Below the pieces are notes generated by a model. That model had not been told where the DNA came from and searched no databases. It was given only the letters and a program-made list of their open reading frames with translations. Position numbers and translations under genes: made by a program. A stretch of DNA of 64,000 nt. Source: Ectobius pallidus (taxonomy: Eukaryota > Arthropoda > Insecta > Blattodea > Ectobiidae). The stretch lies in NCBI GenBank assembly GCA_964059195.1, contig CAXKWD010000007.1, positions 61,566,705 to 61,630,704 on the forward strand, written 5' to 3'. Below are positions 10,013-21,865 of this stretch, one piece after another (the stretch's first letter is position 1; each line of letters opens with the position of its first letter).

Positions 10013-11927
10013 TTGTCCCTACAGGACACCATTCGAGAAGAACAGATGAAGGATGAAATGTGCCAGCGGTGGAGACAACAGAGAAAATTTTTCGTAAGGG
10101 ATGGACTACTCTATAGAAAGACCAAGGAAGGGCCTAGGCTGGTAGCACCCAAGACATGTAGGAGGAAAGTGCTTCTGGAATGCCATGACCATATTTTGGC
10201 AGGCCATGGCGGAAAGAGAGCAACAAACAGGCGGATAGCTACGAGGTACTGGTGGCCAGGGAGGAGAAGAGAAGCGGACGACTGGGTAAAAAAATGCATT
10301 GTGTGCAACAAACACTCCGAAGGGGAGGGGCACAGGGCGAAATTACAAGAATTGCCCGAGGTAAGGCGGCCGGGCGAAAGAGTCGCGGTCGACATATGTG
10401 GCCCCTTCCCGAAGTCGCAGCAGGCTGGCAACAAATTTGTGTTGACCATAATTGATCACTTTAGTCGATACTTGGTTATGGTACCCCTCGAGGATCAGAG
10501 GGCGGAGACAATCGCCAGAGCTTTTGTGTTCGAATGGGTGCTTAAATTCGGCGCCACGGATTATCTACTCAGTGATCAGGGCGCAAACTTCATGTCTGAG
10601 TTAATGGATCAAGTATGTAAGCTACTACGCATAACCAAATTGAGAACCACCCCTTTCCACCCTCAAGCCAATGGGAGGTGTGAAAGTGTACACCGTACGA
10701 TTTTTAACATGTTGAGAAAGTACGTTAACCAGAAGCAAACTAATTGGGACTTTTTGTTGCCCTATGTGGTAACTGCGTATAATAATAGAATCCATGGGAC
10801 AATGGGGATGAGCCCCCATGAAATCATTTTCGGATATCCCATGAAATTGCTATGTAATGTGACGGAAACAGATCAGCATATTTCGCATCCCGAGGTTTTT
10901 TTATTTTTTTTATTTGTTTAGTTACATTACAACCCGTGTTTCACCAACTGGTATATCACGGGATATTTACAGAATTATACATAATTACTATAACATATTA
11001 TAATATGAAAACAGTTCATGTGATGGAGCGGAAGACGTGGTTGATAAAGGTGGTTATCTGTATCGTATTGATATGATACTTGAGCACAATTGGCAACGGT
11101 AGTGACTTTAGAATAGATGGTCTTTCTCTTTCAAACCTGGAGCACTGTGTTAGTAGCATCCCGAGGTTAAGAGTCTAGCAAAAAAATTGCAACGCATGTG
11201 GGAATTTGTGAGGATGAGGAATCGGCGTGCATTCAAGAAGCAAGCTGAACATTACAATAAAACGACAAGGCCAGTAAAGTTCAAGACAGGAGATTGGGTG
11301 CTATTGAGTGATCCACAGCTAAAGCCTGGGCAAGTGAGGAAACTGAAGGCCAAATACCGAGGTCCATATCAAATAACAAAGGTTGTTTCGCCTGTGAATC
11401 TTGAATTGAAGTTGCCATTCAGAAGTGTTATTGTCCACGTAAACCGCGTGAAGAAATACGAACAGAGGGAGGACTGCAATCCGGAAGAGACGTACCAAGA
11501 GATTGATAAGCCAAGGGGGAGGCCCAGAAAAGCAGTAGCAGAGAATCGAAGGACGGATAACAGGACTCTTGGTGAGCGGGAGGAACTTTTAGACACATCA
11601 GTTTGGGAGCCAGAGGACGACTTGCCACTCAGCGTTTGGATCCAGCCGCCCAGACTGGCTGTGAGTGAGGAATTGGACGGGGCAGCTCGTGAGGATGTAC
11701 CAGAACCACCCACCGAGGCAGAGAACGGGCAGCCGCTAGCCGGGGAGGTACATGGTCCGCCTGGGAGGGAGGAGCCGCCAAGGACAGCGACTCCACAGGC
11801 AACAGCCGTATCCAGGTATGACCTACGGCCTAGGGCGCCAACAGTGAGGGAGCAAGATTCCATCCCGGTGGTGAGTGAAGCTGCGACGTCCAGGTACGAT
11901 CTGAGACCCAGAAGGGCAAGTCAGTAA
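10013..11927 (+). pseudogene. Gypsy integrase, split by an insertion
   Basis: This is the integrase part of Pol. In the 10013 frame there is an HHCC zinc domain (HDHILAGHGG, YWWPG, CIVC) and the catalytic core with Asp127 (VAVDICGPF), Asp188 (LLSDQGANF) and Glu224 (GRCESVHRT). The spacing is D-x35-E, so the active site is intact. The frame is interrupted at 10898 by a 258-bp insert flanked by a 13-bp duplication. After it the same protein resumes at HPEV and continues through a GPY/F-like C-terminal domain (DWVLLSDP, YRGPYQI) and a Pro/Arg-rich tail to the stop at 11927. It inserts cDNA into chromosomes; as written it is broken by the insert. Confidence 0.9.
10898..11155 (-). mobile_element. 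Short retroelement (SINE or LINE 3' end) in integrase
   Basis: A 258-bp insert is flanked by the perfect 13-bp duplication GCATCCCGAGGTT (10885-10897 and 11156-11168). Its left end is a T-rich run, so read on the minus strand it ends in an A-rich tail. These are the marks of LINE-mediated retrotransposition. I see no pol III boxes and no protein, so it may be a SINE or a very short LINE 3' end. Confidence 0.8.
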
Positions 11928-13862
11928 ACATTTTTTTAAATTTTTTATTTGTTGATTGTGATTTAAATTTTGTTTTGTGTGAACATATTTTTTTTCTATT
12001 TTTTATTGCAAGAAAACATTTTTTTTCTTATATTGTGAGAAAAGAACTTATGGGAACATAGTAGTGCAAAAAATGGACTAAAATTTAGAAGAAAAGTGTA
12101 AGTCTATTAAGTGTTTTTCATTTATATATGTATGTGTTTGTTGTGAGCAGGTAAGTGTTGATAAGGGTTTTATTTACTGATCATTTCATGTAACAATGGC
12201 GATGGCAAAAAGTGTATATCAATGATAGATAGTGTGTGTAGCCATTAGGAGAAATTGGTATCTGTACAATGGCGTCCTATTCCTCCTTCAGGGTCAGATG
12301 TCTGTAGTCAACCCGGAACTAATCGTACTTTGTCGAGTGAATGTTTCTGAGGTGTGTTATAACGCCAAACTTTCGATAAGTACTTTGAGGAACTGTCCTC
12401 CTTAACTAGAAATGCCTCTTGGTTAAGGTATGAAGGAGAAGTGTTTGGGAGATGTTTTTCGTTATAAACCCCAACCTCATACGGAAGACTATACCAGTAA
12501 TTTCAGGCCGCATAGGAATAGAGAGTCATTTTTTATTTAGGAGGCAACATGTTGGGATATTTAATTGGAGTAGAAATCGACTGGTGATATAGATAAGGTA
12601 ATACATAGACACGTGCAGGTAAACGTGCAGGAATTAAAAGGGTTATTACAACAATGCTCGGTACATAAATGAATTAATTAAGTGAGTAATACTCCATGTG
12701 CAGGCAGAGCAATCAGCTTTAAAGAATGTTAGGCAGACAGTCTGTCATTGAATGCGAAGCCAGAGATAATTAATCTTACAACGGCCTTGCAGGGTTTAAA
12801 GTACGGTAAGATAAATGGGCTATAACCAACAGCTGAGCTGATGAGGTATTTTCATGACATGAGATCCTTCAAGACAAAGATAATGTGTTAACAGCTGTGC
12901 ATTAAGTGTCAATGGTGAGACTCACGGAACAATGATACCAAGTATAATATAGAAAGAGATTTGTAGGCTATCTGTGTATTGTAGATAACAATAAGTGTTT
13001 TTATTTATGTTAATATTTAGATGTTTTATCCAGTGTAATTTTAATGGTTGAATTTTATAATTGCCAAATGAGTAATAGTTTTGATTTTTTGTGGATCAGT
13101 TTTCTGATATTGCAGCATGTGTGAACGTGTACAAAGTTTCAAAATATATGGCCATTGTTTTGATTCTTCTGTTGAGTCAGCACATGTATCGCATACTCAG
13201 AGGGTGTTATGAGGCACGATGTATTGTCATAAAAATGGTTTTTAAAATTTTGAGAATTATTATAGGGAGAAACATTAAAAATCTTTCTTTGGACAAGCAA
13301 TCAGTTGGAACATGTCGTATCAGGAATGCGCACCTGGGTGAGATAATTCAATCTGTGTTTGTTTAAAGCAGTTGTGGAACAGTATAATTTTGATTTTGTT
13401 GTTTTTAAGCTGTTTAATAGACGGATGCATATTATTATTTTGCAATTAAGTATGTGTTTAGATATTTTTTGAGCCTGATGGCAATCAATTGCTTTTATTT
13501 TTTTTAGGTGGGTAACCGAATTTTTTATATGTTTTATTGAGGGATGTTCAAATTTTCATTATAGAATTTTATCCGATGAGAAGTTGATTAAACCCCGTTA
13601 AGATGATATAGCAGACATGTTAACATTGTTTTTTGTTGTTATTTTTTATCAATTTATTTTTTGATATGGTAGTTATTATTTGGGAAATGTATATGTTTAT
13701 TTACTTTCTTTTTCTAGGTTGCTTTGTATTTAATTGTCATTTTGTAGTGTATGTCTTTGGAACACTGACATGACTGACACGCATTCCACCCCTGGGTTTT
13801 TGTTTCATTTTATTTTTTTTGTATTATTTTTTTTATTTTTCCAAGGCGAGGACGCCTTTTAC
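11928..13862 (+). other. Long 3' non-coding part of the Gypsy element
   Basis: Almost 2 kb lies between the integrase stop and the polypurine tract. It is AT-rich with T-runs. The only frame of note, 13091-13366, has no recognisable domain. No env-like signal peptide or transmembrane arrangement is visible. Confidence 0.6.
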
Positions 13863-13878
13863 CCTTTGGGGGAGGTAT
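13863..13878 (+). promoter_or_regulatory. Polypurine tract of the Gypsy element
   Basis: GGGGGAGG lies a few bases before the 3' LTR, where plus-strand DNA synthesis would be primed. A short AAGGCG/CGCCTT hairpin precedes it. Confidence 0.6.
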
Positions 13879-14294
13879 TGTAAAGCCTCGATTGGTACCC
13901 CTGATAGCAAGGTCCAAAGTATATTTCCGTTACGGCGAAAACCGCTGATGAAGTAGCTTGGGTTGGACACGAGGCGGATGGAGATGCGAGTTAGACATGG
14001 CGGGGACGTAAAAGTAGAGAGAAGTGTGTGAACGGCGAATATGCCAAGTGCTGTATGTATAAAATGGTAGATTAGGGTGGTGGAATAAACAGGGTAGAAT
14101 AGAGTTGATGTGTGTTATTTTATGTTATATGTGTACATACCCCCAAAGCAAACCTAAGGGAATTGGGGGGGCTGAGCGAAAGGATTGATGGAACTTCTCT
14201 TCATGATGCCGACTTCAGGAGCAGAGACGGCGGAGGCGGTCATTGAGGCCGGAATCGGTCCCATCCTGACGGAGTGCTAAACAGGCACTCTACA
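13879..14294 (+). repeat. Gypsy 3' LTR (416 bp)
   Basis: It has the same ends as the 5' LTR and lacks the 17-base block described there. It is followed by the target duplicate GAAT and then by the AT-rich array. Confidence 0.9.
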
Positions 14295-14298
14295 GAAT

Positions 14299-14842
14299 CA
14301 ACATTTAAAAAATACAAAATTAAAAAAAAACAAAATTAAAAATCCAAAAATCCAAATTAAAAAAATTCAAAACTTCAAAATTGAAGAAGTTAAAAAAATT
14401 AAAAAATTAAAAATCCTAAATTGAAAAATCTAAAAATTTAAAACTCCAAAATTAAAAAATTAAAAAAATAAAAATTTCAAAGATACAAAATTTAAAAAAT
14501 CCAAAAAAAAACAAAAATAAAAAATCCAATTTAAAAAAATCCAAATTTCCAAATTTAAACAAAAAACAAAATTAAAAATTAAATGATCCAAAAATCCAAA
14601 ATTTAATAAATAATAAAATCCAAAATTTAAAAATCTAAAAATCCAAAATCTAAAAATCCAAAATCTAAAAATTAAAGAAATAAAAATTCAAAGATTGAAT
14701 ATTTAAAAAATCCAAAATTAAAAAATCAAAGATCCAAAATTTAAAATCCAAAATTAAAATTCCAAAACGCAATATTAAATAGTCCAATAATGCAAAATTA
14801 AAATTCCAATAATAAAAAATTGAAAAAATAAAGATTAAAACA
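14299..14842. repeat. AT-rich CCAAAATTAAA array, right part
   Basis: This is the same irregular TCCAAAATTAAA-type units as at 6655-6938. A long minus-strand frame here (Phe/Leu/Asp-rich) is a by-product of the repeat. Confidence 0.8.
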
Positions 14843-15755
14843 AGTCTTACTTCTGTCGCGTGGCGTTCCACGCACACTTTTTTTTCTTTACTGATGGTCT
14901 CATATAACATTTGGAATGGAACTGAGTGACAAACGCTCTCTTTCAGCGTGTTCTTTTTTAAAGCAAACCTGTAAAGCGCTTTTTGACCACTGCAGACAAA
15001 ATAGAACAGCAAACTCGATCAGCTGAGAGCTTGCTGAATGAAACCGGCACAGTGTACTGCCCTCCAACATGGTTAAGACACGTGCAAATAACAGTTATAT
15101 GGGGATGTAAATAATAATTATTGTACAATATGATGTACAGGTAAAATCAAATGGTACTAACTGTGCTGAAGAAGGTGTTCATACTCGGGAATTTGAATAA
15201 TGATGTTAAAGTCATCAAGGAAATTTTCAATGAACACCTACTCCACCATGACAGTTTGTGCAGCAAAACCTTGAAGCAGTCGTAAAGTGAGATTTGAGAT
15301 CACTGCACGGGAAGTGAAGTGGGGGTAAAGCAAAGCTTCAGCAATGGTAAAGCACTTTAGCTTTGCTTTTAAAAAAATGGACTGTTTCATGTTTTCACAG
15401 TCACTGCCGTGTTGACATTACTTGGGTTCGCTTGGGTTCAGGAGTGCCAACATACAGAAATAGTTGTTGCCAACTTAACAGGTTTTGACATCATTTTTAA
15501 CAGTGTACCACTGGGTATAGGGTATGTAATCAATTTATCATACTTGCACTTACAACGAATAATTATAACAGCCCTTTCATGCCTATGTACATGACTTTGC
15601 ACCTAAAATTTCCAGTAGTTGAATGGGAATAAAGGCGAGGCTATGTCAAACTCAGAACAGATTCCATGGTGTTGCTTTGCCTTGGATTGCATGTGGGAAT
15701 TATTCTTTAAAATATAAATATTATTTTATTTAAATGTACAGTCTGTTAAAGAGGA
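14843..15755. other. No gene seen
   Basis: A short hairpin GCGTGG-CGTT-CCACGC lies at about 14858-14874. The rest has no recognisable element or gene. Confidence 0.4.
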
Positions 15756-16640
15756 TTACATAGTGGTGTGATGAAAACATTGTATATATTGTATCCGAGC
15801 TGTATATTGTCGAAACTGATTATGTAATATTGATTGATTGTCATTACAAATGATGATGCCATTATATTTTTGTTGATGTGCACCCTTTAAAGCTGTATAT
15901 AATGCTTTATTTTCAGCTGTATAAATGGTAGTGTGAGGGTATAGCTTCCAAATACGGTCATATGTTTTAGTCAAATTAAAATATGCTGCTCCAGTGTTTT
16001 ACTCTCTGCCTTGGATAAGTCAGTAAAGTATACACTATATGTGTTCAATCTTGACTTTTGACAGTGATTCAGTATATTCTTGCCATTGAATGGCCAGATT
16101 GATGTGACTTTGTTGAAAAGTGGAGATGTCAATATTGATGTTGGGGATGCAATCTTCTGACCAACATATATTCAGTGTGCATTGGTGTGTGATAGAGATT
16201 GTAACTTACTGCTATTTGAAAAGTTGTGAATATTGTGCTAATTCCTCCATCTGGAGATGATAGTTATGGGGATGAGAGGTCGAAAGTTGATATAATGGTT
16301 GTAATTTAGGAAGCAGAGGATTTTGTGTAATGCATTTACAACAGCATCAGTAGGTGATGACAAAGTATGGAGACTTATTTTGTAGGCGGTACAATTCCGG
16401 GTTACCGTTAATGCAGAAGGTGATGTTATAAATATTGTAAATAAGCGAGCGATATGTTTGACGGATTTATTAGGCCTACCAAGGTTTTGCTGAATCACCT
16501 ACATTATTTAAAAAGTATATAGGCTACATAATTCATTCTCCTTGAGCGTAGGAATAAGGTGTTTGAACCATAGACTGCATTCAACAAGTCTTTGTTAATG
16601 CATACTACGAGAGAAGGCACAAGAATAGTTTTATTTTAAA
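15756..16640 (-). mobile_element. Old LINE fragment with RNase H remnant
   Basis: On the minus strand, from 16640 downward, a remnant of the post-RT region is followed by fragments that end in an RNase H-like block: TTIYTAENKALYTALKGAHQ, then IIICNDNQSILHN, which match the E and D motifs of LINE RNase H (usually Y-T-A-E-x-x-A-I and D-S-Q-S). Upstream the FTDGSK motif is decayed to YFTDLSK. Several frame breaks make this an old relic. A diverged copy of its upstream end lies at 25695-25880. Confidence 0.55.
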
Positions 16641-18405
16641 ACTATATAAGAATATATTTTCCTGAATTGCTTATCCTGAATGAGGTAGATAAAATCACAC
16701 TCTATTGAACTGCGCACCTACAGAAAAACTACTTGGGCCTAAATTTTTAATAATGTCAGTTTTCTTCGAGTATTTGTTTTGATTTTTTTGCAGCATGAAT
16801 CTTGGTTGAAAATACGCTATCATATTGTAAAATCTTGTGATTTTAGACCATTATTTGCTTGACTTTAATTTCTGAACATACCCTGCCATGGTATATTTAA
16901 CCTCAGTTTGTATTCAGATATTCTGTTATTTTGATAAGTATTGATATATTATATTACATTTACCAGGGTGAAACAAATTTTTTACCACGCTTTACCAATG
17001 TTCGATACATCGAAACAATATTAAACACTTTGTAAAACTCATTATTTGTTAAAGAACACGTATTCACATTGTGTATTCTAGTATTAGAGGTAAATGTGTG
17101 CCTATATCAGCCTAAGAAAACCATGGTATTGCAATCGAAGAAAGTAGAAGTTTCCAGAAAATTCTTACCACTACAACTCAAGAATTTCTGAATGTTTTCA
17201 TGTAATTTGTAGTGGGGATGCGTTCACATTTAGTATGGACCAATATATGACTGGTTCAGTACACATCCAGTCTTCGCAGTGAGAACAGTACACATTCACT
17301 CTCTGCTGTGTGAACATTGCACACGCAGTCTCCGCTGTGTGAACACTACTCAGTCAGTCTCCACAGCGAGAACAGCACTCATCTGCAGGCCTACAGCTAG
17401 AGGCCGCCGAGGCGACAGTAAGGGCTGCCTACTCGAAGCCTACCAACCATGCACAATTGGAGGTAGCCTTCTTCTGCCACAGTGTCAGCAGTTAATCCTG
17501 GATTTCACCAGAGTTATGCAATCAAGAGCATAACCAGCATTCACGAGGCCTACTGCATCATCTCAAATGCATATCTACACAACAGTCCCTCGCAATGAGC
17601 AGAATCTGAGACAACATTTCAGAAACAGTCCAAAATGAGAACGCAACCACCACTTAAAAGTTAAATAACTGTTTTCAGCCAGGATTTTCTCTAAGCTCAA
17701 AGAATGAGCTCTCTCATATTGAAATTTACCTTTGTAATTTCTGTGCTAGTCCCTTTTGAGGATTTTGGGCAATCTGCTGGTCCTCCTTGTTTAATTACTG
17801 AAGCATGTAAAGCTTAGTAATTGGTAAAGATTTATTAAGTTCCAAAGAGAACAGCATTATTTGTACTCTTCTATTAAGTCATTCTGCATTATTTCATTTA
17901 TTTGAGAAAGTTCCAAAGAGAACAGCTTTATTTGTACTCTTCTATTAAGTCATTCTACATTATTTCATTTATTTGAGAAATTTTGGCTAATTGCTATTTC
18001 TCCTTGTTTTGAATTTTGGCACAATACAGGAAATAAGAAATATCAAATCACTTAAAGAATAAGCTTTAATATTTATTACTCAATATAACATATATTCAAT
18101 AACATTAATGTATTAGCTGTTTGATACTAAAATAAATTTGTTATTAATTTGTTGTTAAACATTTGTATGTATATCTTGGTAACTAGTGGAAAGTGCAAAC
18201 CCTCGATTACAGTAGGCCTATCCACTCAATCCCGAATCTCCTTGGTCCTCCATATTATATGGCATCAAAATTTTCATATGTAGTCAGAAAACCCTACACA
18301 TATTCTCATTGTGTCTCTTTTAGCAGCTGTAACTTAAGCAGGATTGAAGGGTTTATGATCTGTGAAAATTAAAATAACTGTTCTGGCAGAAATTTGATAT
18401 ATACT
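16641..18405. other. No gene; short tandem repeats, possible BEL-like LTR
   Basis: Between 17262 and 17375 there are about four imperfect units of 29-31 bp built on GTGTGAACA...CACTC...TCTCCGCT. At 17750-17790 a TTTTGGGCAATC word is followed by a C-rich stretch, as in the BEL LTRs near 44720, 51780 and 57840. This raises the possibility of a distantly related solo LTR at about 17260-18170. No coding sequence is supported. Confidence 0.35.
17839..17980. repeat. 71-bp tandem duplication
   Basis: Two adjacent copies (17839-17909 and 17910-17980) start GTTCCAAAGAGAACAGC and end TTTATTTGAGAAA. They differ at about two positions, so the duplication is recent. Confidence 0.9.
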
Positions 18406-19768
18406 TGTGCCACTGGTTTGTGGCCCATTGTTTATATTCTCTTATTATTATTATTTAATATATTTATTCTAATTAATTACCTTGTTTACCTTCAATGTTT
18501 TTAGGTTATATTATTATTACCTTCAGTAATAGCTTCAATTCAATAGCTTCACTGTGTTTTGGTTATGTATTACTACTTTCAGTTGTTTACTATTCACAAA
18601 CTTCTTAGATATTTCTATTGGTTCACTTTAACTGTTCAGAAATTTCCATGTACGAATATTATTATTACCGTCAGTTGTTTGCCTATTCAGGAAATTTCTA
18701 GATATTTCCATTGATCGTTCAAATATTAAATTCAGCTGCTTGATAGTTATATCTTTCTGTTTTTATTGTTTTATTAATATTTATTTGTTTTTCTTAAATT
18801 CTATTAATTATTTTCTTACTTACTAATTATGTATTTAATTTTCGTAACATTTCCGATGTAATTTTGGTAATAGCCTCGTATGTTATGAGTGATAGCATCA
18901 CTTCCGTTTCGCCATTTTTTCCTTTCCTTGGGAGTTGTGTTCCGGGTTGGTTTTTGCGAGCGATGAGATCGCCGTCAGCCGTCGTCATGGACAGATCGGA
19001 AGAATAAGCCTGCTAGCTCCGAGTCAGTTATCTTCGGGCAAACGCCCGTAATTGCCGTATAAAGTGAGATCTCTACAGTATAAGAATTATGTAGTGTTTT
19101 TTCTATTAGTGAACTCTACTCCGGACTTCTGTCTTTCATGTAAGTAATGTTACAGTGATGAATTAATACATTTTTCTAAGCCTTAAGCAAGTGTCCACTT
19201 GGACATTTTTCTTGTTTTTTCTTAAATTATTTTTGTTCATTCTCTACTTCATTATGCTCCGTTTTTGATTAGTTTTCTCTTTTCGTGATGTTAAGTTATT
19301 TCTTTACCGATGCTATCACTCAGAACAGAAGGTAGGACTTATTGTTTTCTCACGGCAGGAACGTAGCGTATCAAAGTACAGTTATTTATAGCTACTAGTC
19401 ACCACTCCTTACCTAAGTCACTCATGTAAATTCTATTTTAGTAATGTTATTTTACATTGCACTTTAAATATATATATTTAGGGCAAAGCAATTATCTTAA
19501 ATTATATGTAAAATTTGTATGTAACTTTTATATCAGATATTTTATCTGTATTTAACATAATTATGGCTTTGTCGTGAATGTGAATGAATTCATATTGATT
19601 GTGGCCTATTCCTATTTTAATGTCTTTTGGGTAATAAAAACCCCTGTTAAGTATTTTGTGCTTTTAATTATTTATTAATTATAACTGATTTTTCTCCGGT
19701 TCTGTTTTCTTCCATAGTCTACGGATCTGGGAACTTATAAAATAGTTTTGGGTAAAGTAACCGGTACA
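18406..19768 (+). repeat. 5' LTR of the gag-only element
   Basis: I compared long stretches with the 3' LTR and saw no difference. It has TG and CA ends. A GC-richer block at about 18890-19070 contains GTATAAAGTGAG and may hold the promoter; that is a guess from composition only. Confidence 0.9.
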
Positions 19769-19771
19769 TAT

Positions 19772-19789
19772 TGGTAGCGCCGCGGTAGT
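19772..19789 (+). promoter_or_regulatory. Primer-binding site candidate
   Basis: TGGTAGCGCCGCGGTAG starts 4 bases after the 5' LTR, the place and TGG start expected of a tRNA-primed PBS. I cannot name the tRNA. Confidence 0.5.
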
Positions 19790-19824
19790 TGGTTCACATC
19801 TGTTCGAACCGTTTTTTTTTCACT

Positions 19825-20958
19825 ATGGAGAATACAGTTATTTCACCGGATGCCTTACGTAAGGAGGAGTTGCTAGCTGAGTTTCATCATAGGGGTGTTA
19901 CTGATGGTCTGAATTTAGATTTGCCTGGGTTAGTCGCAAAAAGTAAAGAAATTAAATTGTTTATGAAGCCGCCTATTGCCAAATATAATAGTACTGGGGA
20001 ATTAGATGAAAAAACTAGGATTGTTCGTGCTATTGAAGAATTTTCTGAAATACTTGGTGATTTTGAATCGATGGGTGTTACTGATAAGCAATTTCGGAGA
20101 ATAAACCATAGGTTATTACATTGGAGGAATCGGAATTATTTTCTCAGACAAATAACTGATAATTCGGACATATTGCACTCCCAACAAGAAAATGAAGTGT
20201 GTTTTTCGGATTTGATGCAACGCTTGATGAAGTTGCGTTTCGGTTGTTCGGGGGCCGTAGCTGGGGGAGGTACTCATTTTACTTCTGGAGCTGCGGTTTC
20301 TGGCCAACCGACGGACTCTGAAGCGGAGCAACCTGCTTTCCAAAATCATATTGAAAATTTATTAGACTTGCCCGATAATATTTTGGAGACTGAGCCTGCC
20401 GTTGGTACCTCATCATTTACTACAAAGGTTCCCGCACCTAACCTGGATATGTCAGGGGGGAATCAAATGCTTCAGAACCGTAATTTTGTTCGGCAATCAG
20501 TTAATGAAATTTTTAGAATCAAAACTCTGGAGTTGTCTAATCCATTACAGGATTTGATTAATGATATGCCCATGGTTGAATTTTCTAATGCGGAAGAAGT
20601 TTTCAAATTTTTAAAATTTGTTATCAAATTACAAAAACTAGCCGGTTCGTTTTCTTTGGAAACCTGCCAATTGTTGCAAGTGTTACATTCTCGGGCAAAA
20701 GGAGATCTTGCTAGTCTAATTGATGAAGCTTTGAATAATGGCCGTTCCATGTTGGAATTTCAAGAGTCAGTAATTAATTTTTTTCTTTCTGCTAAAGTAT
20801 TGCACGAGTTAATTGCAAAATATTATTTTCGTAGCCAGTTAGCTTCTGAAAGTTTCTTAACATTTATTGAAGATTTTGAAACAGTTTCATTGGCTCTTAT
20901 GGTCCTTTATACTGAGAGTGATGGCATCATTCTTTTGTTTTTTCATAACGGCATTTAA
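19825..20958 (+). CDS. Gag-like structural protein of non-autonomous LTR element
   Basis: A single open frame of 377 codons begins at the ATG at 19825 (MENTVISPD); the frame is open a little further upstream but without an ATG. The N-terminal half is charged and helical. The C-terminal part (from about residue 255) reads as a Gypsy-type capsid: a KLQKLAG helix, LLQVLHSRAKGDLASLIDEA, SVINFFLSAKVLHELIAKYY and FRSQLASESFLTFIEDF. Capsid proteins of this type pack the RNA and form the particle. The homology fades after about residue 370 (LYTESDG), before any zinc knuckle, so the original gag was probably longer. It has no stop or frameshift, unlike the pol genes nearby, which fits recent activity in trans. 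Confidence 0.75.
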   Translation: MENTVISPDALRKEELLAEFHHRGVTDGLNLDLPGLVAKSKEIKLFMKPPIAKYNSTGELDEKTRIVRAIEEFSEILGDFESMGVTDKQFRRINHRLLHWRNRNYFLRQITDNSDILHSQQENEVCFSDLMQRLMKLRFGCSGAVAGGGTHFTSGAAVSGQPTDSEAEQPAFQNHIENLLDLPDNILETEPAVGTSSFTTKVPAPNLDMSGGNQMLQNRNFVRQSVNEIFRIKTLELSNPLQDLINDMPMVEFSNAEEVFKFLKFVIKLQKLAGSFSLETCQLLQVLHSRAKGDLASLIDEALNNGRSMLEFQESVINFFLSAKVLHELIAKYYFRSQLASESFLTFIEDFETVSLALMVLYTESDGIILLFFHNGI

Positions 20959-21240
20959 ATTTATATCTCCCCCCCAGGGGCTTCTGTTGTGGGGACAGAA
21001 GTTTGGGAGCTGGCATTCCCAGGGTCCTGAGCTGAACGCTATTTGTGTATAGGTCTGCTTGGGATTATTGGTTTTGGACATTTTTCAGAACAGGGGTTTG
21101 CAAATATATATAATGTCCATTAATAAAAAAAAAACTTTATAAATGCTAAGTACTTTACTCTCACGTCATTAGCTAATCTATTAAGGTTTAAAATCAAATA
21201 TGCCTCATTGATAAATTTGAAAATTTTGTTCACTTCGACC

Positions 21241-21277
<37 letters not shown>

Positions 21278-21723
21278 AAATTACTGTAGGCCCCACGGTT
21301 GTTCTGGCTCGAACACGCGATTGTTTTGTTTTCCAAATTATTATTGTTTCCACATATTTAGCTTCACTTTACTTTTTATTAAATTGTATTTTCCCCCGTA
21401 TTGTGGGCTCATATCGCGTTTTCGTGTCCGTTCGGCCATTCTTGTTTTGTTTTGTTTTCTTTGTTCTTCGTTTTGTTTTGTTTTTCTTCTGTTTTGGTTC
21501 TTGTTCTTCTATCGTTGTGTTCCTTTTGTTTGTTTTTGTTTTTTTTTCTTATATTTCTTACTCTTCATAGTTTCATCACTCTAGCATTATCTTACTTGAA
21601 TTGATATATATATATTCTCTCCGGGCCTTGATTAAATTTTGGCTGATTTCTTGTTTTTAGTAAAACAATTTGTTGTATTGTGGGATGTTAAATTTGTGTC
21701 CATAATAATTGTTTATGAAATAT

Positions 21724-21865
21724 TAATTATGGCCTTTGTTAATTGTTAATTGTGGCCTATCTTATCTTGTTAATTATGGCCTATGTTAAATTGTTCATGG
21801 AGGCCAATGTTGTCTTGTTAATTATGGCCTAAGTTAAATTGTTGTATTTTTGGCCGTTGTTTTGT
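21724..21865. repeat. Minisatellite, TTAATTATGGCCTATGTTAA units
   Basis: About five imperfect units of 25-30 bp carry the core TTAATTATGGCCTA(T/A)GTTAA, with gaps. They lie inside the gag-only element. Confidence 0.7.

Larger units (their letters stand above)
6939..14294 (+). mobile_element. Young, internally deleted Gypsy LTR retrotransposon
   Basis: The two LTRs begin TGTAAAGCCTCG and end GGCACTCTACA. They are flanked by the 4-bp target duplication GAAT (6935-6938 and 14295-14298). In order the element carries a PBS, a gag with coiled coil, a zinc knuckle, protease, the first third of the RT, then integrase and a long 3' non-coding part. RT palm, thumb and RNase H are deleted. The LTRs differ by one substitution and three indels over about 416 aligned bases, so the insertion is recent. 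Confidence 0.9.

Noticed and set aside
9737..11863. Several long minus-strand ORFs opposite Gypsy pol
   Set aside because: They are antisense shadows of the integrase and tail coding strand.
13091..13366. 91-codon ORF considered as an env remnant
   Set aside because: One hydrophobic stretch only, no signal peptide, furin-like site or cysteine pattern.
14665..15012. 115-codon minus-strand ORF
   Set aside because: Its C-terminal half is the AT-rich array translated; there is no domain or start context.
17262..17375. Repeat array considered as CRISPR-like
   Set aside because: The units are adjacent without unique spacers and the context is eukaryotic.
21321..21604. Phe-rich ORFs in the gag-only element
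   Set aside because: They come from a T-rich stretch (TTTTGTTTTG runs); two overlapping frames are equally open.
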